From Atrichornis clamosus (taxonomy: Eukaryota; Chordata; Aves; Passeriformes; Menuridae), in NCBI GenBank assembly GCA_013400975.1, contig WBMZ01003335.1, positions 1-64,000 of the forward strand: 64,000 bases of DNA, in the 5' to 3' direction. Positions 26,301 to 41,300 of this stretch are shown piece by piece. A program made the translations under genes and the position numbers. Positions within the stretch are counted from its first letter, which is position 1; each line of letters starts with the position of its first letter. The notes beneath the pieces were generated by a model that saw only the letters and a list, made by a program, of their open reading frames with translations, was not told where the DNA came from and ran no database searches.

Positions 26301-29300
26301 ATCTCGCCCAACAACAAAACTAACCACTGTTCCAATTTTTGGAACAATGCAAACATTCTGCAGCTCTTACCAGCAGAGAAAGCAGAGTGAATATGAGTAA
26401 CATTCTTCTTTTAGATACATATATTATTTGGAGGTGACTTAAAAAGGAGAGCCAGGACGATGCATGTGGAGTCCATGAGAGGCAGCTGCAGAAGGCAGTG
26501 GCAGCAGGAGAGGAGTGAAGACAGGATTATTCTGGAGCCAGATGCAAGAACTGCCTGCACATTCACGCAGGAGCTTTCCAAAACCACTTGGTGCGGGAGC
26601 TGCAAACCCCTGTGCTGAGCTGCCTCGGGGATTCCTGCTCTCCCCTGCTGCACAACCTTGCTGGGGCCGAGCGCGTGCTCCCACCCCGTTTAAAGGTTCG
26701 GTCGGTCTGTGTGTGAGCAGTCTCTGTGTCGGTGGAGGTGCATTGGCTGCTCAGCCATCCACAGGTGGTGGCTGGGAGTGCTGGAAGGATTTGATGGCTG
26801 ACGTACGTGCTCACACGTCACAGAGATGACCTGTTGCCTCGGAGAGTTGGGCACTGCAATACCTTTGGGCCTTAAGTACCTGCACCTTTTTTTTTTTTTT
26901 TTTTTTTCCCCAAATAGGATCCTTACCTTGTCATGGTTGAGTTAATGTTATCTTTTCCTCTTTAGCCTCAGGGAGGCTCAAAAGTGACAAACGTTTGTGT
27001 GTCAGTCCTGGCCATGTGCATGCTGTGCCACCAGCAACCTGTGCGCGTGTGTGTGTGTGTGTGTGTATGTGGGAAGGATTTATTGGTGCTTCAATTATGA
27101 CATGTCACTGAAGTGCCTTTTCATTTCTAGATTTTCCCCCAAACATGTAGTTTTTGCTTACAAGATGAAGGTGTTTGTTCTCTGTCTCCTTTTATTTTGG
27201 ATGTTTAAAATCCAGTAACATTACATACATTTTGCTGGCAAAGTGTGAATTTTTTTGAGACTTCTTGCTATTTGTTTTCCCAGAAACCTACTATACGGTG
27301 TTCTGCCACATTAGGTTTCTCTAATAATTCATGGGAGGATGTGATCAAGATCTATTACTGCCTCTCGATGTGGTCGTCACCTAATTTCATGAGGAGCTGT
27401 AGTGGCGTTTTCCTTTGCTGTTTGCAGGTTTAAATCTGTATTTTGAAAGCCTTGCTGTACTAACCAGGCTTCAGAACTGTAAGGAATCAAAGGACACTGT
27501 ATGTCTTCTAGAAAATGTGGAATTTTTTTTTTTTTTTGGTTGCCTTTGGATCCTTTTATGGCCATTTTCAGAGCAAAATAAAAGAACTTCGGTCATTTTG
27601 TATTCTGCTGAAACTGACACTTAGAAATGTAAACGTGTCTATCAGAATGCCATTAATTGAGAATAATAAACGTCCTTTTATATGCAAAGTCTTTATATAG
27701 AGGTGACTCCTGCTGGGATTCCTGAAGGCATTTTTCCTTCAAAGCACAAATATATCAGCACTTAAAGCAACATTTGATATCCTCTTGCCGTTTGTGTGGC
27801 CTGAGCCTCTGTGTTGCCATGACTTCTTTTTCTTCTCTCGACACTTTACAAGATGTTCTGTATCCAAATGTGGACCATCTCTGCAGAGGTGTCCCTGAAT
27901 TAATGGAACTCAAAAATTGCCAATGGCAGTTTTATAGAAAGTCCCAGAGTTCAGAGCTGGCTTGTCCCTTGACAGACAGAGGGAGAGGGAAGGGAACCAA
28001 CGCAGCCACGTAATAAATGTAGTGAATGGAACAAAGCTGGTGCCCGTTTACCCCAGTGGAGCCGATGAGGACAAGTTGTTCTCTGACACCACTTGCTGTG
28101 CCAGAACAGCTTTTGTGTGCAGGCTGCTCGTGCAGCTTTGGGCCTGCGTAAGAGTGTGAAAGCATCTTGAATGATACAAGCATGTGTCTGCAAGCTACTT
28201 AAATATGTGGCCTTGGAGAACAAAAACTGTAGGTTTTGAAGTAGAGCCCTGTTGTAATTCCAAACTTTCTTAATAATCTTGGCACACAGTGGCCTGGTGA
28301 GATTTAACACCTGCCATTTAAGCTTCGTTTTGTCTTCTTCCCTGTTAAAAATTCCTTGCAATTGGGCACGAAATCACCTAGGTTGGTCCTTCTACTTAAG
28401 ACTTTTAAGATGTATGAGAGTGGTTCTGGATTGCAGAACTGCTGGCGGAAATTGCCACTTCAAAGTTTAGGATAAAAATGAGGCAAACCCTGTTCACGCT
28501 GAGTAGCAGTGAGTAATAGTTCTAATATATTAAGGCTGTGTAAGGGGCGAGGACACAGGTTTGCTCCGATTTTGTCATGTGGAATGGGGAGAAGTGGTCC
28601 CTTGGTTTAACTCTTCCCTGCGCTCCAGAGAGGGTAACATGCAGGTGCCTGTGCTGGTTCAGACCCTACCAGGGTGACACATAGTGTTGCAGCCTTCTGG
28701 CTCAAGGAAAGCCACCAATGGAGCTGTGGTGAAGCCATCTATGAAAGGCATGTCAAAGACTGATCATTCTCTGGTGTTTATAATGCAGAGCATCTGTCTT
28801 GAATGCTAACTTCCAAAATATTTTTCTGTGTGCTGATGATGTGATGGTAACTGTGAAATGCAGCTTTACTATTTTTAATGCTCTATAACAAAAACAAGAG
28901 CTCAGGGGTATATTAATATGGTAATACATTAACATAAAAGTACACCTTTTTCCTGAAAAAATAGGCATTCCTCCCACCACAACTGAAGAGCAGAGAGGAT
29001 ATTGTCAGTGGAGGTTTGCATATTGTACTGCTAGTGTATTTTGACACTAGAAACTGAAGAAACGGGAAACTAGATACGTCTGGGGAGTAACTACTAATCT
29101 AAGTGTCAGGTTTGATACTGGCAGACTCTGTGGAACCAGTAGCTCAAATCTCCAGAGGGCTGGCGGAGCCCTTGACCTTCGATAGCAGCAGATGAACTGT
29201 TGTTACTGCTGAGGGTTGATCTTGGAGAGAGGGATGGGCAAACCGCAAGCATGGAGGTGGTGCCTGTTTTGCATAGATAGAGGAGGTGTCAGAGCACTAA

Positions 29301-32300
29301 TACATCGGAAGGGTTTCCCCTGATTTTCTTGGCTGTTTCAATAGTTGGCTTTCTGTTGGCTTCACATCTCTCTGGAGATGGACACGTTTCGCTCCTCAGT
29401 TCTACGATTGTAATATGGGGCTCTCTAGACAAAAGATGTGCAGTGTCAGCACTGGGAGCTTATCTTGAAAAATCAACTTTTCTGGTTGCTCAGGACGTAG
29501 GAATAGTTTGTGGTGGAGCTTATTAAAATAAAAGTAAATGCTTTCCAACTACCTGATTCGTATCATTGGTGATGTCATATAACAGTGACAAGGTTTTGCT
29601 TCCCAGAGGTCAGAGATCAGCTGTAGGCCTTTCAACATGAGATACATGTCCATCACTCAAAGCTGGCCACAGTCCTGTTGACAGATGAGAGAGAGCTTAG
29701 CAAGTTCGATTCAGAGCCATCTTACTGGTGGTACACATGGAGAGAGGCTGAGGGAACGGGGAGAGAGAGGAGAAAACAACAGGGAGATGGCACCACTGGG
29801 GGTTTCAGAGACAGCTGAGCCGAACTCTTCTCAGAGGGGAGGAGAGGTTGTCACCTGGGAGAGGAATTCGTGCCAGGAACCTCCAAGGGAAAATACCCCT
29901 GTCCCAGGCAGCTGTCAGCACGGGCAGACAAAGGCACGGCGGGACAGGCAGTGGAGGATACAGCGATGGTCCTGCTACAGTGCTGGGAGGAGGGATCTGC
30001 CACTCCTCTGGTGGTGCCTGATGGACCTGTTTGGGAGTGGAGCTGGATTTCAGCTGTGGTAGGTTTGGGAATGAAGTGAAAATAAGGCTGAACCTGCATA
30101 AAAAGTGAGAAGTCTCTGGAGAAGTCTTCTGCTGTTTAATTCTCTGAAAGCAGAGCGGCAATTGCACACCCGGCAGTTGCTGTGAAATTGCTGCTACAGA
30201 TAACCAAAAATGGGATAGATTTTTTCACTTGGACTTTAGGGTGCCTGAAATGCAGAGATCTATTCTTTTTCACCCAATTCCTGTTTGTAAGCAGTTCCGT
30301 TAAGGACCCAAATGGATCTTGAGCTTTGGAAATCCTCATTCACACACTTCCATTAGGTATTAGATTTGGAGCAGATGTTATTTTTCCTTATCAGACCTTC
30401 GGTTCACTGTGAATTAGGAATAAGGACACTGGTGGTCTTTAAAAATGAAGCAAAGTAAATTAAGATTTCTGTATGCACATTACCACTTCAAATACTGTTG
30501 GCACACACACACACAAAAAAAAAAAGACCTCCTAGCACTTGAAGTAACAAACCACTCATCTCACGCTTTGCTGTGGCAGATCATGGCTTGCTTTAAAGTA
30601 ACATTATTTTTCCCTGTGCTTAGATAATTTAGACACTCCTCTGAGAAGAGGTACCGCATGGAGTGCAGTAGAGCTGAGGTAGATTGGAGAAAAGGATTAC
30701 ATTTTGCATGTGGAAGCAATGAATGTAGGCTGCAGATAAACGACATGGGTTTAGAGCAATCACTGCTGCTGCAGCCTGATTATTTTTCTCAGGGACAGGC
30801 GCTGGCTCTCCCCTTACTTTGAAGGACTATGGTACTTGTGGCCGCACCATATTTTCTCTAATGTTGGTGCTGACTTCTCTTCCTCCACTTCCTGCCTGCC
30901 TCCCTTTCTCACCCAAAGGTAGGATGCTGTGATCGTGGACCTTCTGAGTCTTCAACAGTGGCAACAGGCTGCTGCAACAGGTTATGCCAAGGGCAGCCCG
31001 TGGCCTATCCCAATACCCACATCGTGTACTTCATGCATATCAAAGCATCTGCTCCAGAGCTTTAAACACGAGCGTTGAGAGAGGCTGATGCGTCTTTGGG
31101 AGCAACTGGAGCTAGGAGTAACACAGGGTGCTTCTTTAGGTTAATAAGCCCATGTTTGTAGCTGTTTCCTCACCAAAAGGTGTGCTGAGAGCCAGCTGGG
31201 ATTGCTTGCTTGACCTGTGCAGTAGAGGAGAGCATGGCAGGGCTGGATACGTGTGCTGGGAAACCAAAGCTTGGGCCTTGTGTCCCAGTTGGATGTCCAG
31301 CCACATTTCTCCAGGACTGCATTTGCTTTATCAACAGGCGAGGCAGGGAAAGAAGGAATATAATACGATTTCGAAGTAATAAGGTGGACTTTGCAGCAGC
31401 CTTGCCCTTAATGACTTTTATTTTCACAAATCTCATTTATAGGTATTTATAATCTATGAGCTTTTTCTTGAAATACCACAATATTTGTAGCTTTTTTCTT
31501 TCGAGGGGGAATAAATTACCTGGTGTCGTTTGATACTGGTGGATAAATTTTCTTTAGATTCAGGTTCTTGAACTCGTGGAAAGACTGTATAGCATTGAAA
31601 CACTAGGAATTAATTTAAATAGCCAGTGTGAGGTGAAAATGCTCCCTGTGCTTTAATTGGCATGGCCTGGTGAAAGCCAGTTCCCAGGCTGCCTCCCTCA
31701 CTAACTGCCCACCTCGTGGCAGATTGACATAATTCTCCCGTCCCTGGGGAACCATAATAGAGCACTCCCTGAAGTGCTCAAAATCCCAAAGGGAAATAAG
31801 GATCTCTTTTTTTTTTCCTCCTCTATCCTTTTTTTTTTTTTTTTTTTAAATGGGGTTTCTGGAGTGCTTATGTTCATCCAAAGGACTGTGGCTATTAAAT
31901 AGAGGGGTTTTAAAGGTTCTTCTAATTGCCACGCTTCCTCCCTCTCCCCCCTATTAAGTGGCTTTGGACAGTTGCAGAACTTTGATTTCAAATTTGTCTA
32001 ATCTCTTGAAATATCTAGGTAGGGAAAACTATTGTAACTGAAAGTGGCTCTGATTCTTTTTTTTCCTTTCTTCCATTTTAATAGATATGTTTAGTCTACT
32101 TTAAAAGCTTTCTGGAGAACCTTTTCTAAATGGCTAATTTAAGCTTGTCAGGTTTTAATTATAATCTCTCTATACACAAGTTAAGATGCTTAATGCTAGT
32201 GAAAAGTTCTGAATACAAAGCAAACCTGTGTCAAGTTGCAGAGCACTCTTACCCGTCTTAATTGCTTCTGGTCTGAACTTTAACCTTAACTCTCCCATCT

Positions 32301-35300
32301 GTCTTACAAATTCTCTTCTCTCATCACAACCACTTTCTTTTCTGTAGAGTGCTGAGGATCTGTCTTAATTCAGCAGGAGTTTTAGTCTGGAAAAAAACTG
32401 CCACCAGGCTGTGGATGTTCAGCTCTTTCTTTATGCCACTGCAGCATGATGCCCGTTCCTGGAGTGCAGCCCTGCTCTCCTGGATAGCCCAGAGCATCCC
32501 CTCACCCCTGCAAGAACGGGAGTGCTTGTGGGAGATGGGCTACCTCAGCCACAGGAGAAGTGCCCTGGATCCCAAATGTCCTGACAGCTTCTGGTCTCAG
32601 TTAAAATCTCCTCCCAACAGAATCAGTATGGGTTTTTTTCCTTTTTTGTTAGCAGTTTATTCCTTTCTAGGACTGTTGTCTGCCTCGTTTTCTAGCTGTG
32701 ACCCAGCCTTTGTGGCAAAGGTTAGTTGCATCTTTTCCTTAGATAAGAATGAGTTTCATTCAGGCTTAGAAAATTAGCCTTGAAAATACTCAGTCAGTGC
32801 AGATTCCTTCTGGAGAGTGCATTTAAAAGTTTAAATCCAAAATTGATTTGGAAGTGCTCTAATCTAAAATAACCCTGATGTTAGCATTGTTGTCTGCAAC
32901 TCCTGCTAGCCCTGGCGTTCCGGTTCAGCGCGTTGGCACACGGTTCCCTGATGCTGTGAAATTGAGACTCATCTGGAGATACAGCCTTTTCTAAAAAGGA
33001 TTGCAGGGCACTTAAGGCTCCTTATTTCATTAGTTCAGTGAAGGAGTTCTTTTCAGCAGTCAGGAGTCTCATGATGAGGTGGACGAAAACTGAGCAAATC
33101 AAGCAGCAGACACTCCCGCGGAAATGGAGCGGAGGAAAAGCTGCTCAGTAGGTTTTTTGGCCCGGAAGTGTGGCATTTTTGGAGCTGAAGGTTAGTGGTT
33201 TAGAATTTCTTTTTAGTCTGAGGTTTCAAGCAAAGCATTAGTAGATACATATCCGGGCCAGACTTCAGGATCTACATTTCAGGAGGCTGTCAGTTCTGCA
33301 CACTGGGCCAGGTCATATGATTATTATTTTTTCGTTGTTTCTGACCAAGTGTAACCATTGGCATCTCCACGTATGTTGGTGAGGGTTAAATGGAGCATAA
33401 AGAACTGAATTGAAGAGCTGGCTTTCACTTTAAGGGGATCGGTTGCTGCATGAAGCAGTGGTAATGATCCAGAGGAGCAGGATGCATCGAGGAAAAGGGT
33501 GAAGTGTGAGTACCATCCAAAGTGCAGGCAGCAGGTCATAAATTCTTGTAGTGGTGGGGGTCTGAAATTCAAGGAATAGGATTAGAGAGCTACAGTAGGT
33601 TAATGAAAATGGCTCCCTTAGGATCAGCTTGAATTCAACTCAGTGGTCAATCGTAAGAGGAGGAATGTCTTGTGCAATTCCAGCTTCTCATCCATATTCT
33701 GAATATTGTGATGCTCCTGAATGCTTAATAGAGTAGAATATGCTCTGTTATGATATACTTCATATGACTTCTAAGATGCTTTAATGCAAACTAAATGTCA
33801 TGCTAACTTGCCCCAAACCCTTAGTGCTCACTTTATGCTGGAATATATGGTGAATTGCAGCAGAGTTTTCAAGGCCTTTCTTGGACATTTCAAAAAGGAA
33901 AAAAAGGAACAAAAGAAAAACTCTTGGAATTTTACTTGTGTCTTTCCTGTTGTCCAGGGTAATAGCGCTCAAATCCTGCCTCTATACGTCACCTCGAAGG
34001 AACTCATTATAGAACGAGTATACAACAGCCAAGAAACCACTTTTCATTCTTATCAGCGTATTTTCTTGTAAAGGAGGGCAGCATTAATGGCCAGCTGTGG
34101 CTTGTGAGCCCTGACTTAATCAGAAGTGAATAATAAAAATTAATTTGAGGCATATAGTTACTAGCCAACTGCAGCTATAACAAATGTTTAATGAACAGCG
34201 CTGCACTGGGGTCTGCATACCTCTTCCTGGGAATGAAAAGGGAAATGTTCAAGAGCGGGACTTTCTCTGTCCTAATTGCAGTAGCAAAATGGGGTAGAGT
34301 AAAATCTGTGGAAGCAAACTGTGGCTAAGTAAGGCTTAAGTTAGACCTGAGAAAACAGAAGAACAGAAACAATGAAGTATTTAGCCTCTGCTTTCTCTGT
34401 CTTCTCTATCTTCATGGTGTTAAGAGAACAACAACTTTGGTTGATATTTTTTGCAAGGTACAGCAAATTCTCTCTGACAAGCACCACACTGCCCTTTATC
34501 TAGTCTTGAAATATTAAACTGTCTTTGGCAAAGCTGTTGAATGAGAAAGGTGCTGTGCTCTCTGGGATCAGCTCTGGGAGGGGAAGGATCCTTCCTGTTG
34601 GTGGTGGGCTGTATTTTGTATAAAACATCTTGGGTCTTTGTTAAACTACATGCAAGGCCAGGATATCCAGGAACCTCCTGTAGTCTGAGCATCTGCACCA
34701 CAGAAGTCATGGAGTTTTGTCTGGTCCTTCTCAGACAGCATCTGTACCTGAGCAAAATGCTCTCTGGTCCTCTTTCTGGCTTCTGCTGGAAAGGGCAAGA
34801 CCGTTCTGCCTCTCCATCCCACCTGAACTCTCCTCTGCCTCCCAACCACCTCTGAGTGCATACAGGAGTTTGGAAAGGAGCCAGGCAAAACCTTTAGGAG
34901 CTGGTAGTAGGACTTTCAAGGTAATTTCAAGCCCCTGGAGTCTGGCTAGGCACTCCTTTAATGACTGCAGGTGCTGATAAATCCAGTAAAGTTGCACGAG
35001 ATGTGAACCGTTTTTGACACCTCTCCTAAGACTTGTTCATGTGCAGCTGAAGCTTATCAAAGCAGCTCCACAAGTTCCATGGCCTTTTGGGAGGTTGCGT
35101 AGCGTCACTCAAAACTTCAGGGCTTGCAAAAGGTTAGGGGATTGTTTATATCCGCAGTGATACAAATTCCACTTCCTAAATCAGTATTTATTTATTGGTT
35201 AACTTGCACAGTGCTCACCAATGCACAACTTGAGACTGAGAGTCTCCACACTGAGAGACTTAGCGTGGGCACTCGGCGCTGTGACCATCTCAGCCTCTCT

Positions 35301-38300
35301 GTGCAACAGGAAAAGCACACCACTTGGATAAATTGAGGTGGGGAAGAGACGGGATGCTCTCTTAACCTTGGTTTTCCTTTGCTGCTTGCATGAGACAAAA
35401 TTCCAGTCTGCTTTATTTTTTAAGTCAGCAAACTGATTATATATTGTAAAAGATCAGTGTTTTCATGGGTGAGTAGTAATTACTGAGTAATGGCTTAAAA
35501 CATTTCCTGAAGGAACATAAAGCTGTTTTTAAAAGTCAAGAGTACATTAAAAGGATTACCATGTAGATTTGATTTTTAGATAACACTAAAATGGATCCCA
35601 AATGGACTTATGAAAAGGGATGCTATCTCTTTAATGGAAAGTGCATGGTCTGACAGCTCAGCATGCAAATGGTCCTGCAAAGGACTGTCTGTTGTGTTTT
35701 TTCCTTTCAACAACAAGACAAGGAAATAGCTTGCCCTTCTCCTTTCAACTTTTAATAGCAGATGGGTTGCTCTGGTTTTGCTAGGAAAGGGAAAAGAGGA
35801 TAGGTTTGGCGGATAACTGCATCTTTCTAAATCACTAGGGAAGTGTATTTCACGACTTCTAGAAGGTCAGACAGCAGCAATTGTATCTCTTACACAGATT
35901 GCATTAAGTAGATAGATTCTCTCTGCATTCTCTATAGGCAAACCTCTACTTGCCTCTTACATGCAAATAAATTTTAGTTGTAGTATATTTATTACACTAA
36001 TCTTGTGCAGGGCATGATCATCAGTGCTTGGCTTGGCAGTAAGTTTGGACAGGGGCAGGAGGGGCTGTTAAATTCATACTACAATAACTTGCAATCACTA
36101 TAGCATTTCCTATTTCAGAGTTGCCAGCCCAACTTTCTGGTGATTGATGGTGTAAAATATGCTTTTGGCCTGGGTAGGATTTCTTCTAGAAACATTTAAA
36201 GGAGTATATTCATATTTCATTAAATACAGAGCACCCGGATTCCAAATTCTTTTGTGGTATTGAGCAAATTACTATAGGCTCCAAAAGTCCTGAGAAATTT
36301 CTATAAGCCTGTGAAAGCTTTAGATTGGATAGTCATCATGGCCTGCATTAAGGGCTGTGACAGATTGCTTCATCAGTGTACACAGAGCAGAACATCAAAT
36401 GGCCATTTGGCAGTGGGCACTGAAATTCTATTAAGGTTGCCGAAAGCTTAGGTTGACATTGTATATGTCTGCAAAGAGGCAGAAGAAAAGATGATGATGA
36501 TGATGATTGTGCAATGATATAGTTCTATTCTCCTTAAAATATTCACATATATAGCATGCCAGATCTATCAGGGTGGTGTTAATGTTTCCCTGCTAAACCT
36601 GAGCTCTGCTGCATCGCACATCTTTGCTTATGTCTTGAAACCTCAGTGCGTTAAACTGTCCATTTTAACTGGAAGGTGAGAACTGTGTAGTATTACACGT
36701 GTGCCTGGAAGTAACTGAGGAGTTTTTACTTCTCGAACACTCTTTGGGATATTTAACTTGATATAAGGTTTTTCTATCTGAGTTGCTTGCCTTTTGGAAA
36801 AGGGGAGAGAAGCAAACCTCTCCCTGTATTTAATTTTGGTACATAGGTTATTCTTACAAGAGCTGGAAAGTGACGGATGAGTCCTTACCTTTGTGACCAT
36901 TTGACTCAGAGACTCTTCTTCCATTGGTTTGCTTTCGACACCCAAATGCACTAAATAGACGACTTTTGAGCTCAGTGTCATTTCAATGGTCACCTGCAAA
37001 TTTATGGAATATAGAGGAATATGGGATGAATTTCAGGCTAGTCATCCCTAATAATAGTTTTCTCATCTGTGATGTCCTTATACTGCTGAAAAGGTGGTGT
37101 GAGGGTAGTCACTCCATTGCAGATTTTTCTACAACAGACACTGAAAGAGGGAATTGGCCACCTGAAATCGGGACCTTTGCCAGACTGCAGTGTGCTAAAT
37201 TGTGACTAATGGAGGAAACTTGATCAGAATGTTCTCGGAGTAGGTTGAAAGTAGAAGAAATCTGCATGTCTTTTTACTGTTTCCAGGGTTTCAAACACTA
37301 AAAATGGATTTTACTGAAACACTGGCTGTGCTGAGAATAAACTTTGGACACATGCCAATTGCAAAAAATTAAAGCTCAAACAAACATATTTTATGAGCAC
37401 AGGGAAAACATTGCTTCCTGAAATGATTTATAGAAACTGTCTTGCAGCCACAATTATTATGGTTTGTGTTTAGTCCTGCTGCCATGTGTTTCTTTATAGC
37501 CACAGGTTGGCCTCTGGTACGAGCAACTCTGTAATAGACAGAGTCTAAAAACAGGTACTGGAAGACTCAAAACTTGTGGAGAAAATGAAAATCTGGATTC
37601 TAACCCTAAACTTCGTCTCCTCAGGAGCTACATTGGTACAGATTCAAATGATGCCAATGATTGTTTTGAATAAGTTGGTCTATCTGAGCAAATGGGGTCA
37701 AAACAGGGTCCCTACACGTGAGATTGGAGGGGAGTTTAAGCCACTCGTGAAGTTTTGGGTCACTTTTAGGCAGTTGAAGCTGCCAGGAGACACTAGACTC
37801 TAAAATATATTTCTCTAAAGCTTGTCATGAAGTGTATGAACAAAAAAAAAAATTACTGTTATTGGGCAGAGGACTACAGCACAGTTAAAACAGAAGTAGT
37901 GATCAAAATGTTGTTTCTCCTATTAACTGCCCTCTCCAACCACTTTTTTTGCCATGCGTGGGAAATTTGTTCAGTAATGATTCAGACAAAAGACTACCAC
38001 AAATGAATTGCTAAAGCCACTGTAAAAATCACCTGCTGCACATTGCAGCATGCAACTGGAAATGAAAAAAGGTTGTGGTTACTCATTGACTAATTTTGAT
38101 GAATGGTCTAAGGCTTGCTCATAAGCATTTAGTTGCAAGTACTCGGTGTTCCAAATGCAACGTTTTAATTGGATATACAGATGACATGATGAGTTTCACC
38201 TTGCTGGCCATAGTTCTTCCGATGTAATTCCTGGTGAAGATGCCCGAGACAGCGTCCTCTCCATTCAGTGGGAGTGCAAGGTTTGACTTGTTTCACAGGG

Positions 38301-41300
38301 TGCAATATTCATAGAAGGTGAGTAATACAATACTGGGAACACAAAGTGAGTTTCTTTTTAAGGGAATGAAATTCACTGCATCTTTTTGGCAATGACTGTC
38401 TGCATTTACTTAAATGGGTGATGCAGGGCTCTAATGCTTTTAAATGATATCAGATCCTCTGATAAAAGACATAAGACTGCAGCCTATTTATTGTGATGAG
38501 ACAGGAGTTAATAAGATTACTCCTACTCTTCAGTTACTTTTTCATCTTTTGCAGCCAAATGCTGGGCTTTTTGTTAGCAGGCAAAAGGAGGTCAGCTCAT
38601 TTAAAGGGTGTTGATGCTAGAAATAAACATTTTTTTTCCCCTCAAGTGGAACTCTGAAACCTAGGCTCAATTGCCCAACTGCCAAAACCCTGGTTGCTTT
38701 TAGCAACCAGAATTGCTTTTAGCACTGGAATGCTGCATTCCTATAATAACCACTTATGTAAATTTAAAAAAAAGCAAAGACAAAATAATAATAATAATAA
38801 AAGAATAAGTGTAACATAAACCTGCAATAACCGTGGTCTTTGGCAAAAGAAGGATTCAGAAATGTGGTAACTGTGTCTGAAGGCACAGCTTGAGGAAGAA
38901 TTTGTGGTGGAGAATAAAAGCATAATTCCTGTGCTGTGCTGCGCAAGGTGCCGCACAACAGGGCTGGAAGTGCCGCGCTGGTGTGACCATCACAAACCTC
39001 TTGGAGAGTAGTTGTAGTGTGTGTGCGTGTGTGTGTCTGTGCAGAGTTACTTGCTTTGTTGTCGAGCAAGCTTTTGCCGTAAAAGTAGCTACTCTGAGGA
39101 AAAGTTTTGGGTTTTTAAAAAGACAAAAAACAACAACAACAATAAAAAACCCAAACAAAAGCCCCAGCAACAACAAAAAAGCCAGCACCAAAAAACTTGT
39201 CGAGGGAAAGAGTTAAAGCCATCTGCCTGGAAGCATTGTGTAAAACATACACACAATGTTGGGGAAATAAGCCAATTATGTGTGCTTCACAGGAGGTGGG
39301 GGACTGACCTTTGTGTATAATTAGTTCTTTTATTTAAAGCAAAGATTTTGAATAGAATAACTAATTAGCTGTCATAAACGGCAAATTGAAGATTTTGGCC
39401 AGATTCCTTGGGGAGTGTGGGAGGACGTCCCTCCTCCCAGCCCGTACTGTACGCTCTGGCTCCCCTCATTAGGGTTGTTTTTAGTTCTCTGCAGTGGTAA
39501 TGAGGAGTGCAGCGGCGGCACTTCTCACAGCCCCTTCTAATAAGGCATGAAATGCAGGTGGAACACAACCGCCTTCAGCTCCCGCCGCTTCCTCCCGGCA
39601 CACGCGGGTGGAGCCGAGGGCTCCGTGGGAGCAGGGGAGGCTGAGGGGGGCAAGCTGGAGGGGGGTCTGTAAAGTCCTGGTGATATCACCTGTGTTTTAT
39701 GCTCTGGACCTGACTGTATAAAATACAGGCAGGCTGCAAAGCCTTGAGGCATATATCATTAGCTAGCAGTCCCCCATTACTCTTTCAGACCAATTAACCT
39801 TTAGAGTTGCATTAGAGAAATTAGGTGGTGAACTTCCACGCTTTCAGAGGGGACCTATAGCTGTCTTGCAGACCAGAGCACTGTGAAGCCGTGCGCCGTA
39901 GGACCAGTGCAGATAACTGTTATTTAAAAGGCCTGCCATTTATGAAAAGTTCCCAGGCTCTCTTGGAAAGGAGGCTTTATGAACAGTGCCCTTAGAGGAA
40001 CTGCAGCTGATTGCCATGTGAATAGAAATATCAGTAAAATGGCTTAGAAAAATTTAGAGGTGTACTTAGTCGACACTTGTGTTATAAAGCCAGCTGAATC
40101 ATTTTACAGAAAGACTCCGACTGAGAAGATACAGGCTGATTAAAGCTTGTTTGTCCGACTGTGAATAGAGGTAAAGTTTGGATTACTCACTACAATAACA
40201 GCCTCTTTAGACACAGACATAAATTTCAGTATGTCCAGAGGTGGTGTCTATAATTTTTTAATGTGTACTGGAGCTCTGAGCACTCAGAGCAGGTTTAGTT
40301 TTGTATTTACCAGCAGCAAGTCTATTAAGTTGTAAAGGGCAAAGAAGGGAGTGTAGGTAGCCAGAAATAGAAAGGATTCATCTACTGTTTCTAAGAAAAG
40401 AGAGCACTGGATGTCTAGCAACAGGAGAGCAACTGGATGGTACTTTCAGAATTTGGCAATAATCAGTGTTCCCTTGTGATCACGTATTTAAATATATGAG
40501 TGTTCAGCTGTTAATTTTTCTAATTCTGCAACACTTCTCATCTTCTAATCCTCGCCCACAGAGCACACATGGAATTTGTCGAGGGCGACCCCTTTGTTTC
40601 TTGACAGCCCCAGTTAGACACCGCATGCCCCTTATCAAACTGAAGTAGATGCCTTGGTATTTTTTGGCAAGTACTGGGGAAAAACGTACGTAGAGAAATG
40701 AAGCAGCATCACAGTCTTGCAGTGGGGAAATTTCCAAAAAGAAAGAGCAATTCTCTAGGTGGTTTCTGCCTGCAGAGCCCAGACTGGTTGAGCTTTGCTG
40801 GAAGGGGGAGGCAGGAGGAGGAAAGCAGGGTTTGGTGTTGGCTGTGTCCTCTCCCTGCAAGCCTGTGACCATGAAAAGAGTTAAGCTTCTGAGATGCTTC
40901 TCTCTTGCTGCTTGGAAATGACATGGCAAGTGTTCGAGGAACCCTTGCTGATCAAGTTTGGCAGTTTTTGAAATTTTGTTTCACGCCTTGCCTGCTGTGT
41001 CAACTCACCAGCTAATTGCAGCTGCAACTTTCTGTAGTGGCATGTGTGCTCTGTGCAGACCGGCTGGTCGGGGTGTCAGAGGGAAACCTCACAGCCCAAA
41101 ATGTAATTTCAAAACACTGAACCCGACCAGCAGAGGCTGACCTTGCTCGTTATTATCTGAGTGGGAATAGCAGCTTTGAACATCATATGATCTCTGAAAT
41201 GGTACCTTTTTTCATTAGAAAGCCCCCTGCTGAACACTGACCAAATAGCTTTTTTTCCTTGCTTAAGGTACTGCTTAAATATATATATCTGTTCCTTTGC

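Noticed and set aside
39718..39726. TATAAAATA as a TATA box of another promoter
   Set aside because: No CpG island, start-site context or downstream exon; single AT-rich words are common in this intron.
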